The notes under the pieces were generated by a model that had not been told where the DNA came from, did no database searches, and saw only the letters and a program-made list of their open reading frames with translations. Position numbers and translations under genes: made by a program. This document shows, piece after piece, positions 5,662-12,770 of a stretch of 14,456 nt of DNA. Each line of letters starts with the position of its first letter. Positions within the stretch are counted from its first letter, which is position 1. The stretch spans positions 1-14,456 of the forward strand of contig DASVLX010000305.1 of assembly GCA_036384655.1 (NCBI GenBank), written 5' to 3'. Origin of the DNA: DASVLX01 sp036384655. Lineage in GTDB: Bacteria > Actinomycetota > Actinomycetes > Mycobacteriales > Pseudonocardiaceae.

Positions 5662-6584
5662 CAGGCGGCCTGCCGGCCGTGGCGCTGTCCGGCGCGTAGT
5701 CCGGAGGCGATGGTGGCCAGCGCCTGGCGGTGGCTGTAGGCGCGCACGGCGAGGTGTCCGGCGGCGGCGTCCAGCAACACGGCCTGGTGTTCGGCCTCGG
5801 TCAGGTCTCCGGCAGCGACGAACCGCCCGAGAGACACGGCGGCGCCGTAGAGGGCGGCATTGCGGCTGGTGGTCGTGGCCTTGAGACGGGCGGCGGTGTC
5901 GGCGACGGCGGCGTCCAGGTAGGCGTCGTGGTGGCGCACCCGCACCGGTTCGGCCGCCGGTGTCGGGGTCGGCGGTGCGGCCAGCCGGGCGGCCAGCCAG
6001 CCGGGCAGCGGGATCGGGTCACGGTCCAGCACGACCCGGTAGGACCTGCCGGCGATGGTCGAGCCGGGTGCGACGACATAGCCGCCGTGCGCCCGGGTGT
6101 CGATCTTCCAGCCCAGCAGCGATCCGGCGGTGTTGCGCAGCAGCGGCCCGGCCGGGGCCTGGTAGTAGAGGTGCGTTCCCCCGCTGGGGGTGGCCGCCGT
6201 GAACGTGTCGACCGGCGGGACCTGCCCGGCCTGGTCGCAGACCAGCAGGAACACGTCCTCACCGCTGGTGACGCCGGGCTGGTTCCACGGCGGCGGGGGC
6301 GGGACCTCGCCGGGCTTCCGCACGTCCAGATCGATCACCAGCAGCCCGGCCGGGCCGGTCGCCAACCCGATGTTGTAGCGGCCGGTCGACCAGGCGCGGC
6401 GGATCACCCCGGGATCGGTGGTCGCGCGCTGCTCCCAACCGCGGTGCCCGCCGGCGCACGGGCCGGTGTGCGGGCAGCGGTCATAGCCATGCAACGCCGG
6501 CTTCTTGCTGCCCGGCCGCAGCGGGATCACCGGCCAGCCCCGCTCAGCGCAGGCCAGCGCGGCGGACAACAGATCAGCGGTCAC
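5661..6584 (-). CDS. Bifunctional DNA primase/polymerase (prim-pol)
   Basis: A 307-residue protein with an archaeo-eukaryotic-type primase-polymerase N-terminal domain, which would make primers and start replication of the excised element. Family motifs are visible in order: the metal-binding DLD in LLVIDLDV (about 83-88), SGGTHLYY (134-141), and KIDTRAHGGYVVAPGS (about 160-175). A Cys/His cluster CPHTGPCAGGH (37-47) may bind zinc. The C-terminal ~90 residues are helical with an RNAALYGAAVSLGRF segment often seen after the prim-pol domain. The frame extends to a TTG at 6596, but the GTG at 6582-6584 has GGGAG five bases upstream and is preferred. Together with the next gene it makes the prim-pol class of AICE replication module rather than the RepSA rolling-circle class. 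Confidence 0.9.
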   Translation of the reverse strand: MTADLLSAALACAERGWPVIPLRPGSKKPALHGYDRCPHTGPCAGGHRGWEQRATTDPGVIRRAWSTGRYNIGLATGPAGLLVIDLDVRKPGEVPPPPPWNQPGVTSGEDVFLLVCDQAGQVPPVDTFTAATPSGGTHLYYQAPAGPLLRNTAGSLLGWKIDTRAHGGYVVAPGSTIAGRSYRVVLDRDPIPLPGWLAARLAAPPTPTPAAEPVRVRHHDAYLDAAVADTAARLKATTTSRNAALYGAAVSLGRFVAAGDLTEAEHQAVLLDAAAGHLAVRAYSHRQALATIASGLRAGQRHGRQAA

Positions 6585-6629
6585 GATGACTCCCAACAGG
6601 TGGTGTTCTCGATCAGTGAGGTGGGGCCG

Positions 6630-6666
6630 GGTGACGGCCGGGGCTCACGGCCGGCCGGCCGCCACC
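6630..6666 (-). terminator. Hairpin between the zinc-ribbon and primase genes
   Basis: GGTGACGGCC (6630-6639) pairs with GGCCGCCACC (6657-6666), ten pairs including one G-U, around a 17-base loop. It lies between the stop at 6680 and the primase start at 6584, so it could attenuate read-through into the replication genes. There is no T-run. Confidence 0.35.
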
Positions 6667-6679
6667 CGGGGTCGAGGGG

Positions 6680-6793
6680 TTACTTGCGGGCGCAGTCGGC
6701 GCACATGACCTGGTCGGCCGGGATGACTCGGCCGCACAGCGGGCAGGTGGCGACAAAGCGGGCGATGATCCGGGCGAGGGCGGCGGGGGTCAC
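6680..6793 (-). CDS. 37-residue zinc-ribbon microprotein
   Basis: A tiny protein beginning MTPAALARIIARF, followed by a CX2C-X10-CX2C zinc ribbon (CPLC at 17-20, CADC at 31-34) and ending in Ala-Arg-Lys. The GTG start at 6791-6793 lies ten bases after a full AGGAGG, slightly long spacing but clearly a ribosome site; a CTG three codons upstream is an alternative. The four cysteines in correct pairs and the SD argue that it is real. Its position just before the primase gene suggests a nucleic-acid-binding or protein-protein role in replication, which is inference. I do not recognise a named family. Confidence 0.7.
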   Translation of the reverse strand: MTPAALARIIARFVATCPLCGRVIPADQVMCADCARK

Positions 6794-6881
6794 GGTGGTC
6801 AGTCCTCCTGTGTGGACGGTCTGGTCTGGACGGTTGTCGTGTCGTGTCCCTGGTGTGGCCAGCGGAAAACGGCGACGACAG

Positions 6882-7547
6882 CTAGCGGCCGTGGTGGCGG
6901 TGGGTGTCGGTGTAGATCGCGCCGACCTGCATGCCCAGCGACTGCCCGGTGGCGATGTTGTGGACCGTGACGCTGCCGTCCGGGTTCGTGGTGACCGTGC
7001 TGCCGCTGGTGCCGGCCGCCGCGTGTTCGGCGGCGGCGCGGATCTGCTCGCCCATCGCGCGCAACTCGGCGGCCATGGCGCGGAACTCGTCGGGGTCCGC
7101 TGCCGTCGTGTCCCCGTGCTGGCCTGTGATGTCGAGGTGGGTGACGCCGTCGGGGCCGGTGTGCACGGTGACCGTGTCGGCCTGGAAACCGACCTGGGAG
7201 CCGATCGCGGTGTTGTGGAACCGGTCGCCGCCGGCCGGCCCGGGGGTGTGTGGACCGGTCGTGCCCCCGCCCTGTTCTCCGTTCGCGCCGGTGTCCGGCC
7301 CGGCGGCCTGGTGTGTCGTGTCCCCCTGCTGGGCTGGGGTGGCGGTCTTGGCGTCGGTCAGGCGTTGCCGGGCGGCGTCCAGCCGGGCACGGGCGGCGTT
7401 GATCTGGTCGGGGTCGCCGGTGGCCTGCGCGGCGCGCAGGGCTCGGCCGGCCCGCTGGCACTGGCGTTGAGCGCTGGCAATGGCCCGGTTGCGGCCGCTG
7501 GTGGTGCTGGGGCAGCGTCGGCCGCCCTCGGATGCGGACCTGCACAT
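6882..7547 (-). CDS. Unknown protein with N-terminal CRS-EGGRRCP motif, coiled coil and two amyloid-motif-like repeats
   Basis: A 221-residue protein with no signal peptide and no named family that I recognise. It opens MCRSASEGGRRCP, then has an Ala/Arg/Gln-rich helix likely to form a coiled coil (22-68) and a Gly/Thr/Pro linker (70-108). Two related C-terminal motifs follow: HNTAIGSQVGFQ (111-122) and HNIATGQSLGMQ (196-207), sharing H-N-x-A-x-G-x-x-hydrophobic-G-x-Q, the second running into MQVGAI. A further helix (153-177) lies between them. The Q-V-G core resembles RHIM and bacterial amyloid signalling motifs. The start is the ATG at 7545-7547, ten bases after GAGGAG; a TTG at 7565 is less likely because it includes that site. 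It stands alone between two gaps, probably with its own promoter. Confidence 0.75.
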   Translation of the reverse strand: MCRSASEGGRRCPSTTSGRNRAIASAQRQCQRAGRALRAAQATGDPDQINAARARLDAARQRLTDAKTATPAQQGDTTHQAAGPDTGANGEQGGGTTGPHTPGPAGGDRFHNTAIGSQVGFQADTVTVHTGPDGVTHLDITGQHGDTTAADPDEFRAMAAELRAMGEQIRAAAEHAAAGTSGSTVTTNPDGSVTVHNIATGQSLGMQVGAIYTDTHRHHGR

Positions 7548-7571
7548 GGCGTGACATCTCCTCAAATTGGT

Positions 7572-7585
7572 AACTATGCGTAGTT
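7572..7585. promoter_or_regulatory. AT-rich palindrome upstream of the 221-residue gene
   Basis: AACTA-TGCG-TAGTT is an inverted repeat within a 25-base AT-rich island (7563-7587) in otherwise very GC-rich DNA. It lies 25-38 bases upstream of the ATG, at the place of a minus-strand -10 region, so it may be promoter plus operator. Confidence 0.4.
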
Positions 7586-7695
7586 GACGATGGGTGCGGA
7601 GAGGGAAGGGAGGGAGCCGTGGGCGTGGTCTCCACTCCCCTGGTCTCGGGGTGGTGGGTGGGTGTTCGGGCCGGCCGGAGGCCGCCTCCCCAGGG

Positions 7696-7713
7696 CTGAC
7701 CTGCGCTGGTCAG
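7696..7713 (-). terminator. Hairpin downstream of ftsK
   Basis: CTGACC (7696-7701) pairs with GGTCAG (7708-7713) around six bases. Together with GGGGAG-AA-CTCCCC at 7743-7756 it lies in the 229-base gap after the ftsK stop (7777) and may end the long transfer operon. Stems are short and there is no T-run. Confidence 0.3.
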
Positions 7714-7776
7714 GTCAGGGAGTGCGGGTCAGGGAACCGGTTGGGGAGAACTCCCCGCCTCCCGGGCGCCTCCCCG

Positions 7777-10020
7777 TCAGTCGGTGCCGTCCGGGTCGTC
7801 CTCCGGTTCGGTCGCCTCGTCACGCTCGGTGAGAGCACGGATGACGTCCTCGATCCGGACAACCATCAGGCCACCGGACTTGGCCGGGGCGACGCCGACT
7901 TCGGCGAGCGCTTCTTTGAGCTCGCCGAAGCCCCATTTCCCGTACTCGGCGTGGTTGAGGGCGGCCAGGCCGGACAGGACTTCCTGGGTGCGCATCCGGC
8001 GGGTCTCGCCCAGCACCTGGCGGATGTCGGCCAGGTGGTCGACCGGTGCGGGGTCCTCGCCGGGGTCGGCGGGGGTGTCGGTGATGCCGGCGGCCTCCCG
8101 CAGCGCCAGGGCTCGGGTGACGACCGGGGTCACCTCGTCGACACCGTTGCCGCGGCGCACCCAGTAGCAGCGCATCAGCCCGGACGCGGCGGTGAACCCC
8201 ACGGTCATGGCGGTACCGATGTCGCCGGGGTCGACGGTGCCGTCGGGTTCCTCGGTCATCGGCCGCAGGTTCACGGCGGTGATGCCGGCTTTGTGGGCGC
8301 CGGTGCCGAGAATCGAGTCGTTGCCCACGTGGTCGCCGATCGCGAAGCACGCCCGGTTGGACAGCACCTTGGCGACCTTGCGGGGCAGCGAGTCGGCCGA
8401 GGGTACGGGGGTGGCGAACAGCAGCGTCACCCCGTACTTGCGGGCCTTGGCCACCATCTTGGAGACCAGTTCGGCGGCTTCCTCGCCGTGTTCGGACACG
8501 AACAGTTCCTGGCACTCGTCGATGACCACGACGCGGGGCCGCATGGTGGGGTCGGCCTCGGCGATCTTGCGGGTCAGCTTCGGTTCGGCGTACTCGGACA
8601 GCTTGCGCCCGCGTTCGGACAACTCGCTCATCAGCGTCTTGAGGGCGTCGAGCACGACCGGGATCTGGTCGGGGTCGTCGGACTTGAACAGGGTCCGCAG
8701 CCGGGGTTTCAGCGGGTCGTAGTCGGCGTTGTAGGCCATGCAGTACACGTCGATGTCGACCAGCGGGTCCAGCATCGCGCCCAGCAGGGCGGTAATGATC
8801 AGCGTGGACTTGCCGGACCCCATCATGCCGGCGATCCCCCAGTTGGCCTGGAACAACCGGCCCAGCACGGTCTTACCCTGCGGGTTGACCCCGACCGGCA
8901 CGCCCTTGAAGTAGTCGGCGGTGCCCTTGTGCAGTAGCGGCCACGGGCCAACCGGCTTGGTCAGGCTGCCCTGGTTGGCCACCCACAGATCCAGCACACC
9001 GGGGTGGTCCTTGGGTTCGGTGGGCCAGACCTCCAACGGCAGCCGCAACAGGTTGTGGGCCAACACATCCCGCTTGTCCACGATCATGGCGACCGTCACG
9101 GCCTCCGGCAGCAGCACCCTCGCCCGCCAGCCCGACCCGTCGTAAACGGGGGCCTGCACCCACCGGGGCCGCCAGCCCTCCCGGAACTTCTTGTCCAGCG
9201 CCGACAGCGACAGGTTCCGCAGCGCGTTGACGATCGCACCCTCATCGGGCACCACGTCGCGTCCCTCCGGGCCGGCCTCGGCCGGGGCGATCCACGCGGG
9301 CACGCTGCCCCGCCGCCGGCCCTCCCGCCACGCGGCCAGCAACACCGCCGGGATCGTGCCGTACAGGACGATGTGCACGACGATCCCGGCGACCAGGCCG
9401 AGGGTGCCGACGACCTGGCCCAGCAGCTGCCACCAGCCGTCCCAGTCCATCCCACCGGGGGTGACCTGCACGGCGACACCAACCACCACGAGCATGCCCA
9501 CGATGACCGTCAGCACCACTCCCACCGTGATGGCCACCGCCTTCAGCGTCTCCGGCAGGTTCCGCAGCCGATCGGAACGGGCCTGCTTCAGCGACACCAG
9601 CCGTTCGGTCCACTCGGCCAGCGCCACCGGATCGCCGGCCGCCCGCGCCGAGGTGATCTGCTCCCGCACGTGGCCGTATGTGGCCGCGTCGACGGCACGC
9701 TTGACCCAACTGCCGGCGCCCTGGCCGATCGTCACCGCCGTGTGCACGGTCACCCGGGCGGTCGCCTTCGTCTTCGGATGCGTCACACCCACCCGCACCA
9801 CGTGGGCGGCCTGCCGCAACGCGACCTGCCCCGTGCGGCGGTGTTCCAACGCGGCCTCGTCGGCCGGGCTCATCAGCTCCCCATCCACCACCTCGGGCGC
9901 CGGTTCGATCTCGGTGCCCGGCCGGACCGGGAAGTTCAACACCCGGGCGTCGGTGTCGGTGAGGTCGGTGTCGGTGGGTTCGTGCGGGTCGGGTGTGGCA
10001 ACGAGCGTGTCGCTGGCCAT
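7777..10020 (-). CDS. FtsK/SpoIIIE-type conjugative DNA translocase (TraSA/TraB-like)
   Basis: A 747-residue membrane-anchored motor that would pump double-stranded DNA during conjugative transfer; AICEs use such a single protein in place of a type IV secretion system. Two hydrophobic membrane segments lie at about 161-186 and 203-231. The motor domain has Walker A AGMMGSGKS (397-405) and Walker B VVVIDE (497-502), followed by LLFATPVPSADSLPRKV and a TGAHKAG segment typical of FtsK-like proteins. The C-terminal 80 residues are mostly helical and may be the winged-helix that reads the transfer locus. The start at 10018-10020 overlaps the previous gene's stop by one base. An acidic Thr-Asp-rich segment opens the protein. 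Confidence 0.92.
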   Translation of the reverse strand: MASDTLVATPDPHEPTDTDLTDTDARVLNFPVRPGTEIEPAPEVVDGELMSPADEAALEHRRTGQVALRQAAHVVRVGVTHPKTKATARVTVHTAVTIGQGAGSWVKRAVDAATYGHVREQITSARAAGDPVALAEWTERLVSLKQARSDRLRNLPETLKAVAITVGVVLTVIVGMLVVVGVAVQVTPGGMDWDGWWQLLGQVVGTLGLVAGIVVHIVLYGTIPAVLLAAWREGRRRGSVPAWIAPAEAGPEGRDVVPDEGAIVNALRNLSLSALDKKFREGWRPRWVQAPVYDGSGWRARVLLPEAVTVAMIVDKRDVLAHNLLRLPLEVWPTEPKDHPGVLDLWVANQGSLTKPVGPWPLLHKGTADYFKGVPVGVNPQGKTVLGRLFQANWGIAGMMGSGKSTLIITALLGAMLDPLVDIDVYCMAYNADYDPLKPRLRTLFKSDDPDQIPVVLDALKTLMSELSERGRKLSEYAEPKLTRKIAEADPTMRPRVVVIDECQELFVSEHGEEAAELVSKMVAKARKYGVTLLFATPVPSADSLPRKVAKVLSNRACFAIGDHVGNDSILGTGAHKAGITAVNLRPMTEEPDGTVDPGDIGTAMTVGFTAASGLMRCYWVRRGNGVDEVTPVVTRALALREAAGITDTPADPGEDPAPVDHLADIRQVLGETRRMRTQEVLSGLAALNHAEYGKWGFGELKEALAEVGVAPAKSGGLMVVRIEDVIRALTERDEATEPEDDPDGTD

Positions 10021-11048
10021 CAGGCGGCCTCCCCTTCCAACTCGGTGGTGATCTCCGTGCTGTCGTCGGGCACGTCCGGTCCGGCCGGCAACACGGTCAG
10101 CGGCTCGGTCGGTGCCGCAGCCACGGCAACGGCATCAGGGCTGGTCGCGGCGGTGTGGGTGTGTTCGTCCGGTTCGGTCGCCAGTGCGGCGGCCAGCTTC
10201 ACCGAGGTGCCGGCCGAACAGCCGGTCACCGCCCGGCACCAGGCCGGGGTGATCGCGGCCGGCCGGGTCTCGGCCACCTGCTGGCGAGCGGTAGCCAGGT
10301 AGTCGGCGAACAACACCCGGCCACCGGTGCGCTTGCCCCGACCGCCCTTTCTGCGGGCGTTCACGGCCCGGCGCGGGCGCGGCACACGAACCGGCGCGGG
10401 AGTGGTCGCGGGGGTGGTGTCGTGAACCGGTCCGGACGCCACGTCCTGAACGGGCTCGGCGGTGGCCTCGTGAACCGGTTCGTGAACCTCGCCGGTCGGG
10501 TTCGTGGCCGTGTCCGGTGTGCCGTTCACGGCGGGGTTCACCGGCGCCATCAGGGAGCGGGCCACCGCCTTCGTGAGGGCCTCCCGCATCGCCGGGCCGC
10601 CCTCCACGGCGCAGAACACCAGCAGCGGTGGCACGGAGTGCAGCACGATCCCGGCCGGCGCCAGGTGTGCCCACGGCTGCCAGGTGTTCATGACATAGGT
10701 GGCGGTCACGGCGAACCACTTGGTGTTCCGCGCCCACCTCGGGGTGTCCAGCTCCCACCGGGAGGTGACCTGCTCGGCCACCAACACCCCGATCAGCACC
10801 AGCGACACCATCGGGTCCAGCAGCCACGCCGAGCACCAGGCCAACGACCCCAGCGGCGCGCCACTGGCCGCGAACGTCTGGACGTTGACCATGGTGAAGG
10901 CCAGGCCGAGCACCACCCCAGCCCAGATCAGGCCACCGGACCAGCCGCGCACCCGCTCGATGCGCAGCGCGGTCACGTCCGGGTGCGTCTGGTAGGCGCG
11001 GACCTCGGCGGCCTCCCGCGACTTACGCGCCAACTCCGACAGCTTCAC
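10020..11048 (-). CDS. DUF2637 membrane protein (AICE spread/transfer accessory)
   Basis: A 342-residue protein with four likely membrane helices (about 38-60, 68-90, 110-126, 130-148), matching the DUF2637 family found next to FtsK-like transfer genes in actinomycete elements. A long Pro/Thr/Val linker (170-225) with repeated P-V-H/Q units precedes a basic patch (RKGGRGKRTGGR, about 233-244) and a small helical, possibly helix-turn-helix, domain (245-292). The GTG start at 11046-11048 overlaps the upstream stop by four bases and the gene overlaps ftsK by one, so all three are probably translationally coupled. Its role may be in intramycelial spread with FtsK, as for Spd proteins; that is inferred from position. 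Confidence 0.85.
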   Translation of the reverse strand: MKLSELARKSREAAEVRAYQTHPDVTALRIERVRGWSGGLIWAGVVLGLAFTMVNVQTFAASGAPLGSLAWCSAWLLDPMVSLVLIGVLVAEQVTSRWELDTPRWARNTKWFAVTATYVMNTWQPWAHLAPAGIVLHSVPPLLVFCAVEGGPAMREALTKAVARSLMAPVNPAVNGTPDTATNPTGEVHEPVHEATAEPVQDVASGPVHDTTPATTPAPVRVPRPRRAVNARRKGGRGKRTGGRVLFADYLATARQQVAETRPAAITPAWCRAVTGCSAGTSVKLAAALATEPDEHTHTAATSPDAVAVAAAPTEPLTVLPAGPDVPDDSTEITTELEGEAA

Positions 11049-11290
11049 CGCGGCTCACCACCCTCGGGCTGCGGACGCGGCGCCGGGTGCAACCCGGCGA
11101 CGGCCTGCCAGGCGTCCCGGTCGGGCAGCGGCAGGCCGGTGACCGTGTCGTTGAGGCCGACGGCGGCGGCGATCGCCAACAGGGCGTGGACCCCGGCGGT
11201 GGCCATCAGTGCGCGACGCTCGGCCTGGGGACGGTCGGTCATCGCGACCAGCGCGGCCTCGGCGGCGTCGTAGTGTTCGGGTCCGTTCAT
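11045..11290 (-). CDS. Small conserved AICE protein (MNGPEHY type), function unknown
   Basis: An 81-residue soluble helical protein. The opening MNGPEHYDAAEAAL and the central MATAGVHALLAIAAAVGL strongly resemble small proteins that I recall from Streptomyces mobile elements beside ftsK and DUF2637 genes. The C-terminus is Pro-rich. The ATG at 11288-11290 is preceded by GGAGGTGACCA and overlaps the previous stop (ATGA). No catalytic motif is visible and no function is proposed. Confidence 0.8.
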   Translation of the reverse strand: MNGPEHYDAAEAALVAMTDRPQAERRALMATAGVHALLAIAAAVGLNDTVTGLPLPDRDAWQAVAGLHPAPRPQPEGGEPR

Positions 11291-11541
11291 TGGTCACCTC
11301 CGGTGGCCTTGCACGTGGCGGTGGCGTACTTGCGGTTCTCGGGGTTGTCGGGCGTCACCGACACCAGCCGGCCGGCCGCGTCGCATTTGGCGTAGAAGAA
11401 GTGCGACCCGCCGGAGTGGGCCGGCGTGGACGTGCTGGTCCGGGTCGACGTGGCCGGGCTCGGCGAGCTGGCCGCCGAGTGGTGATGGGCGATCAACACC
11501 ACCAACAGCACCAGGGCGATCAACCACCACAGCCGCTTCAT
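11287..11541 (-). CDS. Small membrane-anchored or secreted protein with a two-Cys C-terminal domain
   Basis: An 84-residue protein. A single hydrophobic segment (residues 4-18, preceded by Lys-Arg) would anchor or export it. A Ser/Thr/Pro/His spacer (20-46) leads to a short outer domain with C53 and C77, which could form a disulfide. The open frame extends far upstream, but the ATG at 11539-11541 overlaps the previous stop (ATGA), fitting the chain of coupled genes here; the ribosome site is weak, so coupling probably matters. It may help membrane steps of spread. No family is recognised. Confidence 0.75.
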   Translation of the reverse strand: MKRLWWLIALVLLVVLIAHHHSAASSPSPATSTRTSTSTPAHSGGSHFFYAKCDAAGRLVSVTPDNPENRKYATATCKATGGDQ

Positions 11542-12002
11542 GACCACCACCGCTTCGGGGCGCGCAGCTCGGACGGGGACAGCCGGCCACGCTCGGCCAG
11601 GATCGGCACCAGCCGCTCCACCTGGTTCCACTGCTGGCGGAGGATCTTCCGGGCACGGGCACGGGCGTCGGACTCCCACAGCCGGCCACCACGGCGGGCC
11701 TCGCGGAAGTGCTGGAAATCGATGGCCGAGCCGCGTTTGCTGGCCCGGCCGCCGTGCTGGGCGGCCCACAACACCTCGGCCTCGTAGCCGGCCAGCGCGG
11801 AGACCTGGTAGGCGGCCTGCAACTCACGCGGGGAGTCCTCGCCGATCTCCACGGCCAGCAGGGTGGCTCCCGTGCCGTCGCGGAGGTCCACGGTCACACT
11901 GGCCACCGCCAGACCCAGGGCCACATTGACGATCCCGTGGCCGATCTCGTGCACGGTCAGCAACTGCTCGTCGGTGTCCAGAGCGAGTCGACGGGCGCTC
12001 AT
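11538..12002 (-). CDS. Stand-alone M41 (FtsH protease-domain)-like metallopeptidase
   Basis: A 154-residue protein containing the zinc protease signature HEIGH at residues 18-22 followed by GIVNVALGLAVASVTV, as in the M41 peptidase domain of FtsH (HEAGHALV...). A later AGYEAEVLW (71-79) corresponds to the FtsH segment GRxAEE, and GSAIDFQH (91-98) to its TGASNDL, so D95 is the likely third zinc ligand. There is no AAA+ domain or membrane segment, and the domain is shorter than in FtsH. Related short M41/HEXXH proteins occur in actinobacterial elements. The ATG at 12000-12002 overlaps the upstream stop (ATGA). Activity and substrate are unknown. Confidence 0.75.
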   Translation of the reverse strand: MSARRLALDTDEQLLTVHEIGHGIVNVALGLAVASVTVDLRDGTGATLLAVEIGEDSPRELQAAYQVSALAGYEAEVLWAAQHGGRASKRGSAIDFQHFREARRGGRLWESDARARARKILRQQWNQVERLVPILAERGRLSPSELRAPKRWWS

Positions 12003-12244
12003 GCGGCAGCACCCCGAACCGTGCCAGTGATCAGCACGGGGCCACGGGCGGTGGCGCGGGCCGTGTCGCCGGCGTCGGCGATCCGCTCACTGATCTCCGC
12101 GACTAGCCCGGTGACGGCCGAGACCAGCCGGAACACCAGCGTCAGCACGCTGATCACCACGAAGGCGACCGCGGCGGGCAGGCTCATCTGTGATAGGGCA
12201 CGCCGGCCGGGGGGCACCTGGCGGCGGCGGAAACGGGCAGACAT
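11999..12244 (-). CDS. Small single-pass membrane protein
   Basis: An 81-residue protein with a basic N-terminus (RFRRRQVPPGRR), one long hydrophobic segment (about 22-48) and an amphipathic tail. The frame continues upstream through repeat copy A, but the ATG at 12242-12244 follows AGGAG by nine bases and starts just after that repeat; an ATG three codons upstream directly touches the SD and is less likely. It is the first gene of the overlapping chain leading to ftsK. It is probably an accessory for spread or envelope contact, by position only. Confidence 0.7.
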   Translation of the reverse strand: MSARFRRRQVPPGRRALSQMSLPAAVAFVVISVLTLVFRLVSAVTGLVAEISERIADAGDTARATARGPVLITGTVRGAAA

Positions 12245-12261
12245 GATGGTCATCTCCTGAT

Positions 12262-12342
12262 TGCTCGTGAGGGTGATGGGGAGACCCGGCCCGGCGGGCA
12301 CGTTCTTGGCGGTTCGAGCCGCCGGGCCGGGGCCGGTCAGAG
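12262..12342 (-). repeat. ~80-bp intergenic hairpin repeat, copy A
   Basis: One of three copies. CCCGGCCCGGCGG (12285-12297) pairs perfectly with 12319-12331, a 13-bp stem around a 21-base loop. A shorter hairpin GGCGG-TTCGAG-CCGCC (12309-12323 region) competes with it. The copy ends 18 bases before the start codon of the single-TM protein and carries TCGTGAGGGTGATGGG at its gene-proximal side. A terminator, leader attenuator or recognition site are possible. Confidence 0.85.
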
Positions 12343-12395
12343 GCGCAACTCGGCCGACCCACGCCGGCGAGGGGCGTCGTCAGCCTGGGCTTGGG

Positions 12396-12665
12396 TCAGT
12401 CCTCGGGGAGGCCCATCGCCTCGTTCAAGATGTCGCCGATGGTGACCTCGATGGTGCCGTGGCCGGACGGGTCCGGTGCCGACGCCGTGACGTCGACGCT
12501 GACCTCGATGCGGTCGCCGTCGCGGTCGATGTCGTCCTCCTCGACGCTTTCGAGGTCGGGGCCGGCATTCATCAGCCGGTCATTCGTCTTGGCCACCTTG
12601 TCCAGCAGCCGGGCGCGGATCTGGGCGCGCTGCTGCTCCACGTCGCGGTCCTCGCGCTTTGCCAT
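12396..12665 (-). CDS. Small acidic protein, function unknown
   Basis: An 89-residue protein with a charged helical N-terminal half (MAKREDRDVEQQRAQIRAR...) and an Asp/Glu-rich C-terminal half, with a beta-prone RIEVSVDVTAS stretch near the middle. The ATG at 12663-12665 is preceded by AAGGGA seven bases upstream, a modest ribosome site. It lies between repeat copies A and B, separated from both neighbours by intergenic sequence, unlike the tightly overlapping genes downstream. I do not recognise a family. Confidence 0.7.
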   Translation of the reverse strand: MAKREDRDVEQQRAQIRARLLDKVAKTNDRLMNAGPDLESVEEDDIDRDGDRIEVSVDVTASAPDPSGHGTIEVTIGDILNEAMGLPED

Positions 12666-12690
12666 GGTGTGTCCCTTCGTGTTGTGGATG

Positions 12691-12770
12691 TGCTCGTGAG
12701 GGTGATGGGAGACCCGGCCCGGCGGGCACGTGCTTGGCGGTTCGAGCCGCCGGGCCGGGGCGGGTCAGAG
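12691..12770 (-). repeat. ~80-bp intergenic hairpin repeat, copy B
   Basis: This copy differs from copy A at only two substitutions and one indel. The 13-bp stem is intact (12713-12725 with 12747-12759). Its outer end contains the stop codon (12765-12767) of the helical gene, and its inner end is 26 bases before the start of the acidic protein gene. The indel changes the reading frame relative to A, so conservation is at the DNA or RNA level and not of a peptide. Confidence 0.88.

Noticed and set aside
5730..7583. 617-residue plus-strand open frame
   Set aside because: It is antisense to the prim-pol, zinc-ribbon and 221-residue genes. Its protein is a Gly/Arg/Val-rich translation typical of GC-rich antisense DNA, with no domain.
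7594..8937. 447-residue plus-strand open frame
   Set aside because: It is opposite the FtsK gene, where Walker motifs prove the minus-strand reading.
9004..10302. 432-residue plus-strand open frame
   Set aside because: Antisense to FtsK and DUF2637; His/Arg/Gly-rich with no domain.
11542..11769. Upstream extension of the 84-residue membrane protein
   Set aside because: The extension is Pro/Arg-rich shadow sequence of the M41-like gene; the overlapping ATG with a hydrophobic start is more natural.
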